Below, in pieces: positions 1-11,099 of a DNA stretch of 64,000 nt. The notes under the pieces were generated by a model that did no database searches, was not told the DNA's origin, and saw nothing but the letters and a program-made list of their open reading frames with translations. Source of the DNA: Argyresthia goedartella (Eukaryota > Arthropoda > Insecta > Lepidoptera > Argyresthiidae); contig OX463806.1 in the NCBI GenBank assembly GCA_949825045.1, positions 40,634,208-40,698,207 of the forward strand. Direction: 5' to 3'. Numbering within the stretch: the first letter of the stretch is position 1; each line of letters starts with the position of its first letter. The translations under genes and the position numbers were made by a program.

Positions 1-1
1 A

Positions 2-172
2 GCTAACAGCAATTATCCACGCATCAAACATGCGATCGACGCACCAAACGCAGAAGCTTTCACTGAGTACATAAAAAATCTCCACATACAGGGCACGTGG
101 GGCGGTGAAGAAATTATCATAGCAGCCGCGGAGTTCTACGTAATAAGTGTAGCGATCCATCATACCTAAATA
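2..172 (+). pseudogene. OTU-protease domain fragment of a LINE (first copy)
   Basis: An open frame runs from the window edge to a TAA after about 56 codons. It contains the C-terminal half of an OTU-type fold: a helix ending YIKNLHIQGTW, then GGEEIIIAAAEF and a beta strand VISVAIHH. The same landmarks recur about 700 bases downstream (GTWAGEE), where the rest of the domain is present. This looks like a partial repeat of the same retroelement region. The catalytic Cys part would lie left of the window. OTU assignment rests on motif recognition only. Confidence 0.5.
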
Positions 173-601
173 CAAAACTAAACAGGAACCTACCCAATAA
201 TAGTAAAACAAAACATAACCATTTCTAACTTTATCCGGTCCGACAAGCCCACAAAAATAAAACAATAATGCAAGCCCGTCTACTACATAACTGCATATTC
301 TGAGAAATAGCGAGAAACAGCAAACAATTGCACATCATAAAAGGATAATTTCACCATCTTTCAGAAAACAGGCAATTAACAAAAGACTTCCACTGATGAA
401 CAATAACAACAATAAAATCGGAGACTTTTTGTCCTAAGCGGCTCTCTACCGAGAATAAGGGCGCACGAAGATACGCACAAACTTTGACAATCGCAACCCG
501 TACGATCTGTTAATCGTAGACAAAGGTAGTTCAAATAAATCACGCTATATCTAAGTTCTTTCTTTCAACAACATCCCAAGAACATAACCTAATGGAAGCC
601 T
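173..601. other. AT-rich DNA between the two OTU fragments
   Basis: No open frame or motif was recognised here. By position it is either a degenerate part of the same LINE or unrelated filler between the partial repeat and the second OTU copy. Confidence 0.3.
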
Positions 602-1297
602 TACCAACGCTGAGATGGTAACTGCCTATTCACCGCAATTGCTGACTAAATTAATCACCTATGTCAATTAACATGCAACCACACTCACATTCGTAAGGAC
701 CTAGTTAAATATGTAGAAGAAAACGGCGATGAACAGAACAAAGCTCGCAATCACCGAGCCTGAAATCCTTAACAACTCACCACTGAAAATCTACGCAATT
801 ACGGTACTTGGGCTGGAGAGGAGATTATAATACCAGCTGCCGAATACTTTCTACTTAACGCAACAATCCACCAGCAAAATACACCATCGCTCACATTCAC
901 GCCCAAGAATCCAGCGGATGCAGTGAAATCTATCAACCTCAACGTCACAGGACACCACTACGACAGCGTTTACTTGCTTGAATCGCCAAATTTACCCACG
1001 GATCAAGCAACCGATAACCAAACTGATAACACCATACTTTCGCCGATACTTAATGCAACACCCATGACCTCCTCAGGGTCAACCATAACATCAACAGAAG
1101 ACATCCCAGACAACACCGGATATACGATGATACGAAACAGACCCATATTTAAACCACAAGTCACATGCGAGCGTATGCGCATTGCTACTTGGAAGGTTAG
1201 AGGATGCGCCGAAATAACTAAAAGACTCAACATTGACGCGGAATTGACTAACAAAAACATACACATAGCCTATATACAGGAAACAAACATGATACAT
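602..1297 (+). pseudogene. LINE ORF with OTU cysteine protease and start of endonuclease domain
   Basis: One reading frame carries the landmarks of an OTU-like cysteine protease: DGNCLF at 614-631 (putative catalytic Cys codon 623-625), a helix HTHIRKDLVKYVEENGDEQN from 680, GTWAGEEIIIPAAEYF from about 803, and HHYDSVY near 953-973 with the putative catalytic His. In-frame stops at 647-649 and near 764-775 break it, so it is dead as read. The frame then continues through a Thr/Ser/Asn-rich linker into RIATWKVRG...IHIAYIQETNM, the start of an APE-type endonuclease of non-LTR retrotransposons. At about 1297 it runs into an inserted minus-strand LINE. Retroelement-borne OTU proteases are known; the host LINE clade is not identified. 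Confidence 0.6.
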
Positions 1298-1299
1298 AT

Positions 1300-1965
1300 G
1301 TCAAAACACTATCTCTGGTATCTGTATGCTCGCATCGGAAAAGACGCTATAAAGAAATACAGGAAAAAGGGAATTATAGGAACAAACCTCCTTCACAATA
1401 TTGCACACAAATATTTTAAAAGTTACATCAAAAGAAAATGCATGTACAAGGGCGAGCTTGTCTCTGAAAAGAGATTTCTTCCAGCAAAACAAGGCATTAC
1501 AGGAATTGCTATCATAAAAGGGTAGGCAGTGCACGATAATTACTATAACTAAAATGCCTAGGAATAACTTAAAATATCTGTAAAATACAGATAGCAAATA
1601 CGAAATAATTACCGATATATACATAAACCTTACATATAATAAAATAAATACAATAACTTTTACGAAAGAGACATGTAGAGCTCTTTAATATGTTTCTTAA
1701 AAGAAAAAAGAGTCGGACTGTCTCTTATAGTGCAAAGAGGTGCGTTCCAGAGTCGGACCGCCCGCAGCCTGAAGGAGCGTTTATACGCAGCGCTGCTATG
1801 CCGCGGAGTAGCTAAAAGTGAATAATTAAATATCATCGGAGAACTGCTCATGGCAAACTTAAAAGTAGAAAGACGAAAATTCTTATAAGAGACCCCATAA
1901 ACAACCAGTGAATTGGACGTAGTTCCAATACGAACCGTAAACGAAATCAAATATCTCGGCACATA
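1300..1965 (-). mobile_element. LINE 3' end (ORF2 C-terminus plus 3' UTR), inserted in the OTU LINE
   Basis: The minus-strand frame 1962-1660 ends with YKRSFRLRAVRLWNAPL, IRDSPTLFSFKKHIKE and a stop, the typical C-terminal tail of a Jockey/CR1-type reverse transcriptase ORF. Downstream on the same strand, 1430-1650, is a 3' UTR with the block complementary to gcgagcttgtctctgaaaag. This block recurs near 16.43 and 19.25 kb, and the ORF tail recurs at 16.5-16.65 and 22.6-23.3 kb. Both flanks belong to the plus-strand OTU LINE, so this is a nested insertion or rearrangement. Confidence 0.65.
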
Positions 1966-2830
1966 TATTACGGCAGGACATAGGACCCATTAAAAAAGAG
2001 GTGCCGGCAAGCCATATGCAATTCCAAGGCCCTAATGCATTTTATAAAGAAATCCAACATAGACTGAAATATAGTGCGCCTGATTTACAAAATGGTCACT
2101 GCACTGTTTATAAAATACGGACAAAAAGCGGCAACCCTCACTAAAGCAAACAGTTGACAGTCAGTATATGAACGCCTGATCCTCAGAGACATGTTTGAGA
2201 ACGCCAGAAGCTATCCAAGATACCACAAAATTCATGACTGACTACAGGACAAAACGATATCCAAACGAATCAAAAACCACCGGATATGTTACTATACATA
2301 TTCTGCGACGCCCACAACAGCACTTACTACACGCTCCATTCAAATACGAAGCAAGGAAGAAGAAAGCCGGCCGACTTATATACACCTGGAAAGATTTCCT
2401 TAAGCATGACATCAAACATCAAACACAGTTACTGGACAGAATCATCACACAACAGGGACGATGTCAGGATGGCCTAGAGGCAAATATACCGTATCCCAGA
2501 AATAGACAGCAAAAGCGAAACTGGGAACTTACCGGATAACCCAAACGAACACGACTCAGGAAACTCAACTATTAACAATAACTGAAAGTAGAAGGAAAAC
2601 AAGAACTTGAAGAAAACAACAGCTGCTCTCCAAATCCCACATCCTCCCCATTCCACATATCCTATATTGGCTTCAGGCTGAAGAGTCGGTCGATTGAATT
2701 CACTATCCTTCCCTTCCTAAAGAGCAGGTCATTCCGCCCCCCCTCAAAACTTGTGCCCTCTGGTATGCCGGCCGAAAGACCGGAACAGGTTTAGAACCCT
2801 GGCTGGAGAAGCACCATTCATTCATTCATA
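1935..2830 (+). pseudogene. LINE ORF2 C-terminal region and 3' end, degenerate
   Basis: After the inserted LINE the plus strand resumes with IKYLGTYITAG, a common landmark after the RT domain of LINEs. Then comes a region resembling the KMV..LY..E.W stretch with several stops, and from 2195-2539 an open stretch with GRLIYTWKDFLKHDI, resembling the GRP..RW.D...D C-terminal motif. The sequence finishes with an (attc)n run at 2813-2829, a plausible LINE 3' tail. It is read here as the 3' part of the OTU-bearing element. Confidence 0.5.
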
Positions 2831-3396
2831 ATAATAGATAACATCTGGGCAAACTTTGCGTACTTTAAAAGGTTATTCTCTGCATATGCATTTCTGTCCA
2901 AAAGTTACATTAAAGTTTCGTTAATTTTGACTTGGTTATATGCTATGTGGGACAGAATAGTGGTATGTTGAGACATCCACTCATTATTGATACTAATGCG
3001 TTCGTTAATTTCTGATAACATCTTATTCTGATTGCCTTCAAGTAACTTAATCGCATCATTATACGTTTTCGCGTCCGCATTGTCCAGATTTCCAGTAATA
3101 CTTTTAATTATTGAACCTAATCCGTCTATTAGACCTCTTTTTGTGCGACTTGGCTCTAAACTTTTTAACTGCGACATTGATTTTGCTAATTTATGGGAAA
3201 GATAAAGGATCTGAAATTCATAAAGGGAAAAGGTTTGGTTATCAAGTCGGTTCCTAAAGTACTGTAGTTGAGCCTCTACGGAGTCAAGTTTTTCTTCGAT
3301 GTCAGATAATTGAATGTACTGTAGAAAAGTATGGTAGTGAGTTATCAGAGTAATTTTTCCTAATTTGAATGGTAAAACTCCAGGTCCATCGTCCAA
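2822..3396 (-). pseudogene. env: Errantivirus-type env (F-like fusion protein), truncated
   Basis: The 163-residue frame 3396-2905 carries a dibasic RTKR processing site (codons 3136-3147) followed by a Gly-rich hydrophobic segment GLIDGLGSIIKS. This resembles the cleavage site and fusion peptide of insect errantivirus envelope proteins, which are related to baculovirus F proteins. Leucine-rich helical heptads follow. A stop lies at 2905-2907, and coding-like sequence continues in the same frame to about 2822, where it meets the (attc)n tail of the neighbouring LINE. Family env proteins are several hundred residues long; the remainder and the transmembrane anchor are missing. It cannot encode a functional envelope protein. 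Confidence 0.7.
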
Positions 3397-3400
3397 GCTC

Positions 3401-6400
3401 TCAAGTCTTATCTCGTGAGCTCGCGTCAGCTGTGTCGTCAGTCCCAGTAGTATCCTGTAACAATTTTATATTCTTAGGGACTCGTTTGAGTCGTGACTTG
3501 GCCACAGGGCCTTTCTTTTTCGACGTATAAATGTGAATGGGTAGATCGGCTAAAACAGTATCCTCCGTGTAACGTGGGGCTAGCTTTTGTCGGCTTGCTA
3601 AGAGGTTGTTAATGAAAACTTGCTGTTGAGGTTGGTATTCCACTTCCGTTTCTCTATCTTTATTCCTGTTCTCAGTTAAATTGGTGCGATTGTGAAGAGA
3701 GGTCTCGTTTATAAGATTGTATACGGTTTTCATCTGTTCCTTATGGGTCAAAATGTATTGTTGCATTAAATGTCCTGTAAGATCGATCTCAAGAGGGTCT
3801 CTAGGGTCAAAATGTCCTTTTATTATGTCATATGGTCTGTACTTAGTGAAGCTATGCACAGAGCTGTTATAGGCAAGTATTGCGTTAAGCATGAGGTAAA
3901 TTACAGGCTCGTCTTTTTGCTGTAGTTTCAGGATACGGAGATGTTCTAACAAGGTGGAGTGAAAGCGTTCAATGATACCGTTATCATTGGGGGCATGGGG
4001 CAAGGTTTTATGGTGATTTATCTTATGAAGTCGTGTAAATTCTGAAAACATCTGATTAGTGAACTCGGTGCCGTTATCTGTTATTAAGGTTAAGGGAAGC
4101 CCATGATGGGTACAATATTGAAGAAGTCCTTGAAGGATGCTTACGGCAGTTCCATCTCTCAGGTGATAGGCCTGGCCGTATTTGGAGAAAACGTCTACAA
4201 ACGTGACATACTTTTCGTTCTGGGCTGTGAATAGGTCCATATGGACAATCTCAAGGGGTTTTGTTGCTGGGGGAACAATGTTAAACTGAGGCCTAATGGG
4301 GTTACGGTCGTATTTAGTCTGTCCACAAATTGTGCATTCATTAATGTACTTAGTAATCTGGTCCTTCATTTTAGGCCAGTAGTACTTACGGGAGAGGGAT
4401 AGATAGCATTCGTTTATGCCCCTATGGTTGGTTTTTCCGTCGTGGTAGTGTCTGATAATTTCTTGCTGTCTTAAATATTCTTTTACGTCCTCTAACTGAA
4501 TTTTACAGAGAACTAGATTCATGGCGGAACTTTTAAATGCGTCCTGAATAACAGGAATGATTTGATACATCCCTAGGGGTGGATTAATAGAAAGGGCGGT
4601 TTTCACTTTTGGATTGACGTACTCCTTAATGGCTTTTATAACATCCTGCTCTAAATTTGATTCAGATACCTGAATAAGTGTACGAGTGTGCGTGTCAAAT
4701 GGCTTAGTAGCAGTCGGTCTACGTTTTATATCACCTACAATCGAAAAGCATAACTGTCTATGGAATTTGTTAAGGGGTTCGTCAGTGATTGGAACTTCGA
4801 GGATGGGGTGTTCATTACTAGTGTGGGCAGTTGCAGTTGTCGATCTTGTTTCAGTGGGTGGCTTTTCCGAGGGGTTAGCTATCATAGAAAATGTTTCAGT
4901 TTCTTCGTTATGAATCTCGACTCGGGAGAGGGCGTCGGCGTTAGTGTTATACTTTCCCTTTTTGTAAACTATGGTATAGTCATATTCACTTAGTTTTAGT
5001 CTCCAACGTGTCAGTCGTGAGTTGGGTTCCTTAATGTTCATAATCCACTGAAGTGGCTTATGGTCAGTGAAAATTTTGAATTTTCGTCCAAATAGATAGG
5101 GTCGGAAGTACTTAGTAGCCCATACTATGGCTAAAAGCTCCTTCTCTATGGTGCTGTAGTTCATCTCGCTATCATTGAGAGTACGGGATGCATAGCATAC
5201 GGGTTTGTCAGATCCTATTGATCCTTGGGATAAAACGGCTCCAATGGCAACGTTAGAAGCATCTGTTGTGAGTACGAATTCTCTGCTGAAATCGGGATAT
5301 TGTCATCATTTGTCAGTAAGGTCTTACACTTCTCAAAGCACTCAGTATAGTCAGGGTCAAGGGTTATTTTACTACCTTTCTTTAGTCGTTTAGTCATTGG
5401 TTTAGTGATGCGGGCAAAGTCGGGGATGAATTTACGATAGTAACCTATCAAACCAAGGAATTGTTTAATCTGTTTTGTCGTTGTGGGAATGGGGAACTTA
5501 TCTATTGCAGAAATTTTGTCGGGGTTAGGTTTTATTCCTTCCCTAGTGATAACATGTCCAAGGTATGCAGTCTCTAACTTTAAAAATTCGGACTTATCCA
5601 TTTGAATTTTGAAGTTTGACTCCCTCAGTCGTGTGAAAACTTTCTCTAGGTTAGTCATATGTTCCTGTAAAGAGGTACTAAACACAATAATGTCATCCAA
5701 ATATACAAGACAAATCTCGTTTTGTAGTCCTCTGAGGACATTATCCATTACTCGTTGAAAAATCGATGGAGAATTTTTTAATCCCATCGGCATTCTCAAA
5801 AATTCGAAGTGCCCGTGCTCAACATTGAAAGCAGTCTTCGGTATATCGTCAGGACTCATTTCTACTTGGTAAAATCCGCTCGCTAAATCCAGGGTCGTAA
5901 AGTACTGGCACTTGCCAAGTTTGTCAAGGACGTCGTTAATGTTCGGGATGGGATATTTGTCGTCAATGGTCTTGTCATTTAATTTACGGAAATCTATCAC
6001 TAATCGCCATTTCTGTTTTCCAGATGCGTCAACTTTCTTGGGGACCACCCATATAGGTGAGCTCAATGCAGAATCAGAAGGTCTTATGATGCCTTGATCC
6101 AACAACTTAGTTATCTGGTCTCTAACTTCTTGGCGGTGTACAAAGGGGTAGCGATAGCTTTTCGTATAAACGGGAGTTTCGTCGTGGGTCCTGATGCTGT
6201 GTTTAATTTTGTTAGTGAATGTCAGTGGTTCTCCTTCAATATGGAATACATCAGGATAGCGGGAACATAAAGTCTCTAAGTTAATTTTCTCTTCCTGATT
6301 CAAGTGATCGGTTCGTAAACGTGATATCACTTCACGAGTCCGAATCGGGTCGTGTACGGTGCTCATGCACTCTATATTAAATAGCTCAGCTTGTACTGGT

Positions 6401-7010
6401 CGGTCAAATGAAAGTATTATGTCGTTGTCGGATATATTCTCTACTTCTACAATTCCTTCGCGGTCAATCACAGTCGTGAAACATTCGTGTATAATGCAAT
6501 TACAGGAAATTTGATCGGGGACCATTACGTCACCGTCGGGGCTATCGATGGGCATGCGAATCAATTTTGATGAATGTGCTGCGATTGTGTAGTCAGTAGT
6601 AGGCATGTTACTCTGATATGGTATGATCGGGATTCTGGCATTTCTAGTTATAAGCAAATTATTTTTTAGGTCTATTTCGAGTCCGTCTAGTATGTCAAGT
6701 CCTAGCAGTCCATCGAAATATCTATGGAACTTGTACACGAATAATTTAATATTCTGGTCATCATTAAATTCGAGGAAGTTTTGAATAGTAATGGAATAGT
6801 CATTTTTTGTCGTCGCGTGTACATTGGTCACTTCGAAAGGGTCGTAGTTAAGAGGAATGTGCGAAAAATATTTTTGCACAGCTTCGGGGCTAATGAATGA
6901 TTGATTCGCGCCGGTATCCACTAATAATTTTAATGGGGGGTTTGCAATTTGCACATATCGGAGGTGTCTCTTAGAGTGTAAATTTAATTCTATCTTGGTT
7001 TTGTGGAGGG
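3401..7010 (-). pseudogene. pol: Ty3/gypsy (errantivirus) pol: protease, RT, RNase H, integrase; frameshifted
   Basis: Two long frames cover pol. The first (open to 5215) has the aspartic protease motif VDTGANQS near its start, the RT palm with YLDD at about 5693-5704, and the beginning of RNase H. Near 5300 the reading frame changes, and the second frame supplies the rest of RNase H (TDHKPLQW), the integrase HHCC zinc finger (H..H...C..C ending ECTICGQTK), and the DDE core (HMDLF; TDNGTEF; ..GIIERFHS). Pol is open upstream of the first listed start, overlapping the gag end in the -1 frame, as expected for gag-pol frameshifting in gypsy elements. The break near 5300 fits a single-base deletion. 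All domains are in canonical gypsy order, so the copy is fairly recent but dead. Confidence 0.9.
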
Positions 7011-8399
7011 GTTGTCCTTGGGAAAATCCATGTTACTACTAGTAGACGGTTGAGGGGCCTCAATCATGTTGGGCATGTCATGGGGTGCGTTTTCGTAGTC
7101 GTACGTCTGGGGATAGTCGGCGTAGTCAGCTTGAGAATACTCGGCGTAGTATTGCTCAGTCGGTGCGTAGCAGTTGTTTTCTTCGTAGTAATATTCGGGT
7201 TCAGAATAGTAACATGAGTCATTATAATCGGCAGTTTCATTGAAATTCATTTCTCGAGTTTTAAAATAATTGATTGGTGGAGGGTTACCAAATTTACGCC
7301 AATCATGGCCAGAAGGGGGAAGCGGTTTAGATGAGTAGTTTACTACTCCACTCATAGGCTTGGGGCCTAAATTTTGAGTCGGTAATGTGGGTCTCTGGGG
7401 TAATTTGAATACGTTACTTCTAGGGTTATAGTTGGGGAGAGGCGCTCCGAACATTTGCTGGGTTCGAGACGGCATATTAGACATTCTTGGGGGTTGATTA
7501 GGTGGAGACTGGAAGTTTGGCTACCAAACAGGTACGGTAAAAGGTTTCGGCATGGCAGTTGGCATCTGCATAGGCATTCTCATGTGCATTGGGGGTTGAT
7601 AGTGAGGGAGAGCTCTACGCTCTGGAAGTGAATCATTTCGGCCCTGGAGGTACATCACATTCATCTCTTCCTGTACGAACTCCAGTGCTTTTTCTATGGT
7701 GTCGGGTCTCATACATCTTATACGAGATCCAAGGGGTTCCTTGAGACCACGAACATAAGCCTGCTTGGTAAGTTTTTTATAGAGATCGCGTTTCGCTTCT
7801 ACTGTGGTAGGGATAGTCTCATGAAGACTAACATACGTCATAATCGTACTAAAAAGAGTTTGACATTTTTCATAGAATTCCTGGGGGGTGCTTTGTCCTT
7901 GCGTCACCATCGAGAGATCATTATAGAGGGCGGTTTCATCCCTTTGGTCTGAAAAATTATTAATCAGGGCTGTACGGATGCCTATCCAGTTTTCTGCTAT
8001 TATGGAATCAACTCAAATGGTTGAGTTGATTGTCCTCGCGGCAGGACTGGTAATTTTGTTCAATATTCCGTTAATTAAACTAAAGTTCGCTAGCTCGCAA
8101 CCGGCTTCCGGTTTCATATACTGAATTACTAGCTGATCACATATTCTAATAAATCGCGTAAGAATATTCGGGTTACCATCGAATTCGGGCACTAGGCGTA
8201 GTGCCTTGAAAATGGTGTTAGCGTCAATAGTCGGCGCCGTCATGATTTTAATATTAGGCAAAGACAGGGTCACTAAACTAACACTATCACTATTAGGGTC
8301 CTTAAATAAATTTTCTACACCTAAATCTTCACTTTCCAAAATCCTATTCGAATCTAAAAGTCCTTCCTTACGTATTTGTCTTATGGAGGACTTTTTCAC
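6990..8399 (-). pseudogene. gag: Ty3/gypsy (errantivirus) gag with two in-frame stops
   Basis: Three open segments (8399-8013, 7910-7521, 7484-6990) lie in the same frame. They are separated only by a TGA at 8013-8015 and a TAG at 7521-7523. The N-terminal part has ALRLVPEFDGNPN and FIRICDQLV, and the middle part QEFYEKCQTLF and RCMRPDTIEKALEFVQEE, all typical of gypsy-group capsid. The C-terminal part is Tyr/Pro-rich with no CCHC knuckle, as in errantiviruses. The last codons overlap pol in the -1 frame at an A-rich stretch near 7005. The true start may be an internal Met; the first is used here. Confidence 0.8.
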
Positions 8400-9009
8400 A
8401 CCAGATTTCTCGGGACGGAAAATTGTGGAAAGAGGAAATTACACACGGAAAAAAAAGGGAAGCAACACAAGAGTAAGAACAATGCATGGACTTACATATA
8501 ATATATCATCTTCTTCGGTTTTCTTCGCGTATCAATGTCTAGATACCTCCCCGGCTGCTCGTCTTCGTTCGTCGAATCCTTGATGAAGGCTTGAAAGCTC
8601 AACCAGAGGCTTGCGGAGCCAACAGGAGCAACGATGTCTGGAGTCCTTTAGTTTCCCGCGCGCCTACTGACTCAAGGATCCTACCGGCTAGGCCAAATAA
8701 GGAATCGGCAACCGATGGATTTAAAAAAAAACCGATAATTAATTTAATCCTTTATTTTAAGGAATGGAAATTACAATTAAAACTTATGTCTATATTCAAT
8801 CGATGCTAGAATTGAAGTGAAGTCTAAAGTTAACAAAAGAAAAGGCACTAAAAATGAATACACTATAAAAGTATGTAGGTTACACGGGTTGCTTACGCTG
8901 CATAGGAAAATTACAGTGAAATAATAAGTTACTACCTAAAACTATCACTATGCAAGCGCAATGTCGTCATCAGACCTCGTCAGCAGATTCCGTGAATGCA
9001 GGGCATGTA
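8400..9009 (-). other. Leader / possible 5' LTR remnant of the errantivirus
   Basis: This is the upstream side of gag on the minus strand. An AATAAA signal on the minus strand lies near 8750, inside AT-rich sequence that could be R-U5. No matching second LTR is visible left of env and no primer-binding site could be named confidently. No host gene is seen. Confidence 0.3.
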
Positions 9010-9158
9010 ACACCCTTGTCATGGTTGTTTATCTATCTAAGTAAAATATTTATCTATATAAGTATGTGTATCGTTGTCTAGTACCCAAGATACAGGGAAT
9101 CCTAGTTTGGGGCTAGATCAATGTGTGTAAATAGTGTCCAAGGTATTATATTATATTG
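9010..9158 (+). repeat. SINE family A, 5'-truncated copy
   Basis: The body block gtacccaagatacagggaat and the ending gtgtccaaggtattat match the fuller copy at 22.89-23.16 kb (opposite strand) and the fragment at 40.6 kb. The tRNA-like head is missing. Confidence 0.7.
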
Positions 9159-9217
9159 ATTGAACAGATACAGAATCCAGCTTCTAGACGCTTTCTGAAT
9201 AATACCTTGACATGACT

Positions 9218-9390
9218 GACGACCTCAGTGGCATAGCGTTGGAATCTGCCTCACAATTAAGAGGTCCCGGATCCTAATCCAGGTCGAGAAGTAAAAAGTT
9301 TGTATATTATAGGTATGTTTGTGACGTTGCTGTTTTTGGTTCCCACGATATGAGGTATGCTAGTGTGGAGCTAGAAGTTTCTGTATATAA
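9218..9390 (+). repeat. SINE family B (tRNA-derived head)
   Basis: The head resembles a tRNA-derived promoter (gacctcagtggcatagcg; box-B-like region around cccggatcctaatcc). The body block gctgtttttggttcccacga...tagtgtggagc is shared with copies at 24.19, 26.14, 37.54, 38.37 and 50.84 kb. Confidence 0.7.
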
Positions 9391-9559
9391 GGCCCAACCA
9401 GGAGCATAAAAAAACTGGTCTGAGGGCGCTAAATAACTTCATATATAGCAATACTAAGTATAGTATACCCATGCAAGTTGGCCGCTTCGCTAATTGCCGA
9501 ACTTATTTTAAAATCGAACTTATTAGAAGTTACATTTTAAATATAACTATTAATTAGCC

Positions 9560-9665
9560 ATCATAGAGAGCTTATGATATGTAGAGATAAAGCACTGTAT
9601 GTAACTATACATAATTAGGCATTAAAATACTCGTGTGTTGTTATTATGAAACTCTCGTATATGAA
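9560..9665 (+). repeat. Partial copy of the ~0.5-kb repeat also at 39.65 and 51.85 kb
   Basis: The blocks gagcttatgatatgt, gtaactatacataattaggc and the cattaaaa-ctcg motif match the 51.85-52.35 kb copy in the same orientation. The ends are degenerate. Confidence 0.55.
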
Positions 9666-9774
9666 GTCACATAAGCTATTTTTTATTATTATAATGAAAT
9701 AAAGTAAGTACCTGTCGGGTCGAATCGGGTTAAAATATAGAAAATAAATTCATTATGATTATGTTTCTTTTTTT

Positions 9775-11056
9775 CATAAGTCATCAAATTCAGAATCTAA
9801 ATATTCAACAGATTCATATGGCATTTCATGGTCTTCATGATCAGATTGCACTGGTTCAATTCTAGACATATCAGTCTCATTGTCAGTTGTAAGACTAGAA
9901 ATTTCTGCCGCCAACATTTATAATAAGTTTTTCAATTTCGATATAAATTACTAGTCCCCTGCATCTATATTCCTTTTCTAGTTTTTTTGTAGGCTCACAG
10001 CATTTATTCCATGAATCAAAGTTATATTCTCAAAACAGTTTTGTACAAGCTGCAAGAACGTGATATTATCTATACCAACATTCTTTGTGGCAACCTTCCC
10101 TTTTACTATGCCCCATATCATTTCAATCGGATTCAGGTCACAATGATATGGCGGCAGTCATAGTATTTTGCGACTCCATACTCCAGTACTAAATTATCAA
10201 TCTCGTATCTAGGTCAGGTTTATTTTGTTTTTCCAAAAACAACAACATACTTTTGGTGCCTTTGGTAGGGTAGGCAATATTATTTGAAGTAAGCCATTCT
10301 GCAATTTCATTTTTTCTTATAACCGAGCTTGGGGGTTTGTTAATTTAGCTAGAATGATATCTAGCATTGTCCATGACTGTACAGATGGGTCCATTTTTAC
10401 AGCTTTTACAGTAGCTACAGATTTATATACGGCTCATTTTCGCTTTGCCAACATTTTACATGATTGAGCGAAGTATGAATATAACTTTCATCAAGGTATA
10501 GAACAGGCATAATACTCTCCCTTACATCTTTGACTTCATGTAGGTACCTGTCCCTCCATGCCAATATATCATGTCGCTCCATAAGTACTGTCCTTTGATT
10601 TCTACATTTTTAATATTTATAACCTAATTTGTGTAAGAGTAAAAGAAGAGATTCTCTGCCACCAACAAAAATTATGGATTCTTTAAGAGCTGCAAGCAGC
10701 CGTTTTAAACTCGGTACTTCTTTTCGGACGGGATAAAATTCATGTATTTTATGCCTAATTGCACATAAATCAAAATCATTCAGATTAATTTTATTTTTGG
10801 TTTTAGGTTTATTTTTTTAGGCGTAAAAACTACAGCTGACGTCTCACCTTCGTTTTGTATTTTCATTACGGAAGATCTGGATATGCCTAAAATACAACAA
10901 AATAATGACGTACCTACCAGTCATGTTGACAACAAGGCTGGTGATGTTATTTAGAGGAAGAGAGTCCAATCCTTCAGATTTTCTATCCGACAAATATTTA
11001 GATAGATTGTGAATAACTTTTCTTACGCCACTGTTAATAGTTTTCGGCATTTTCAC
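9775..11056 (-). pseudogene. DDE_3 / IS630-Tc1-like transposase relic
   Basis: On the minus strand a series of blocks in order describes one transposase. The N-terminal piece (11056-10844) contains KTINSGVRKVIHNLSKYL and LNNITSLVVNMTG, resembling a helix-turn-helix. It is followed by MERHDILAWRDRYLHEV and VLYLDESYIHT (first catalytic Asp) near 10.5 kb, MDNARYHS (second Asp) near 10.35 kb, then LPPYHCDLNPIEMIWGIVKG (third acidic residue) near 10.1 kb. An acidic tail ends in DSEFDDL before a stop near 9776. Stops and frameshifts lie between blocks, so it is not functional. The family is a Tc1/mariner-type DDE endonuclease common as repetitive genes in insects; the exact subfamily is not assigned. 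Confidence 0.65.
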
Positions 11057-11099
11057 TCACAAAACACAAGAAATATACCGTGCACAATCGACGCCCCAC

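Noticed and set aside
1301..1525. Continuation of the OTU LINE protein after about residue 125 of the 923-1525 frame
   Set aside because: That stretch is the antisense of a minus-strand LINE 3' UTR, repeated near 16.43 and 19.25 kb, so it is a chimera and not LINE protein.
8400..9009. Definite 5' LTR of the errantivirus
   Set aside because: No matching second LTR is within the window, so the boundaries cannot be shown.
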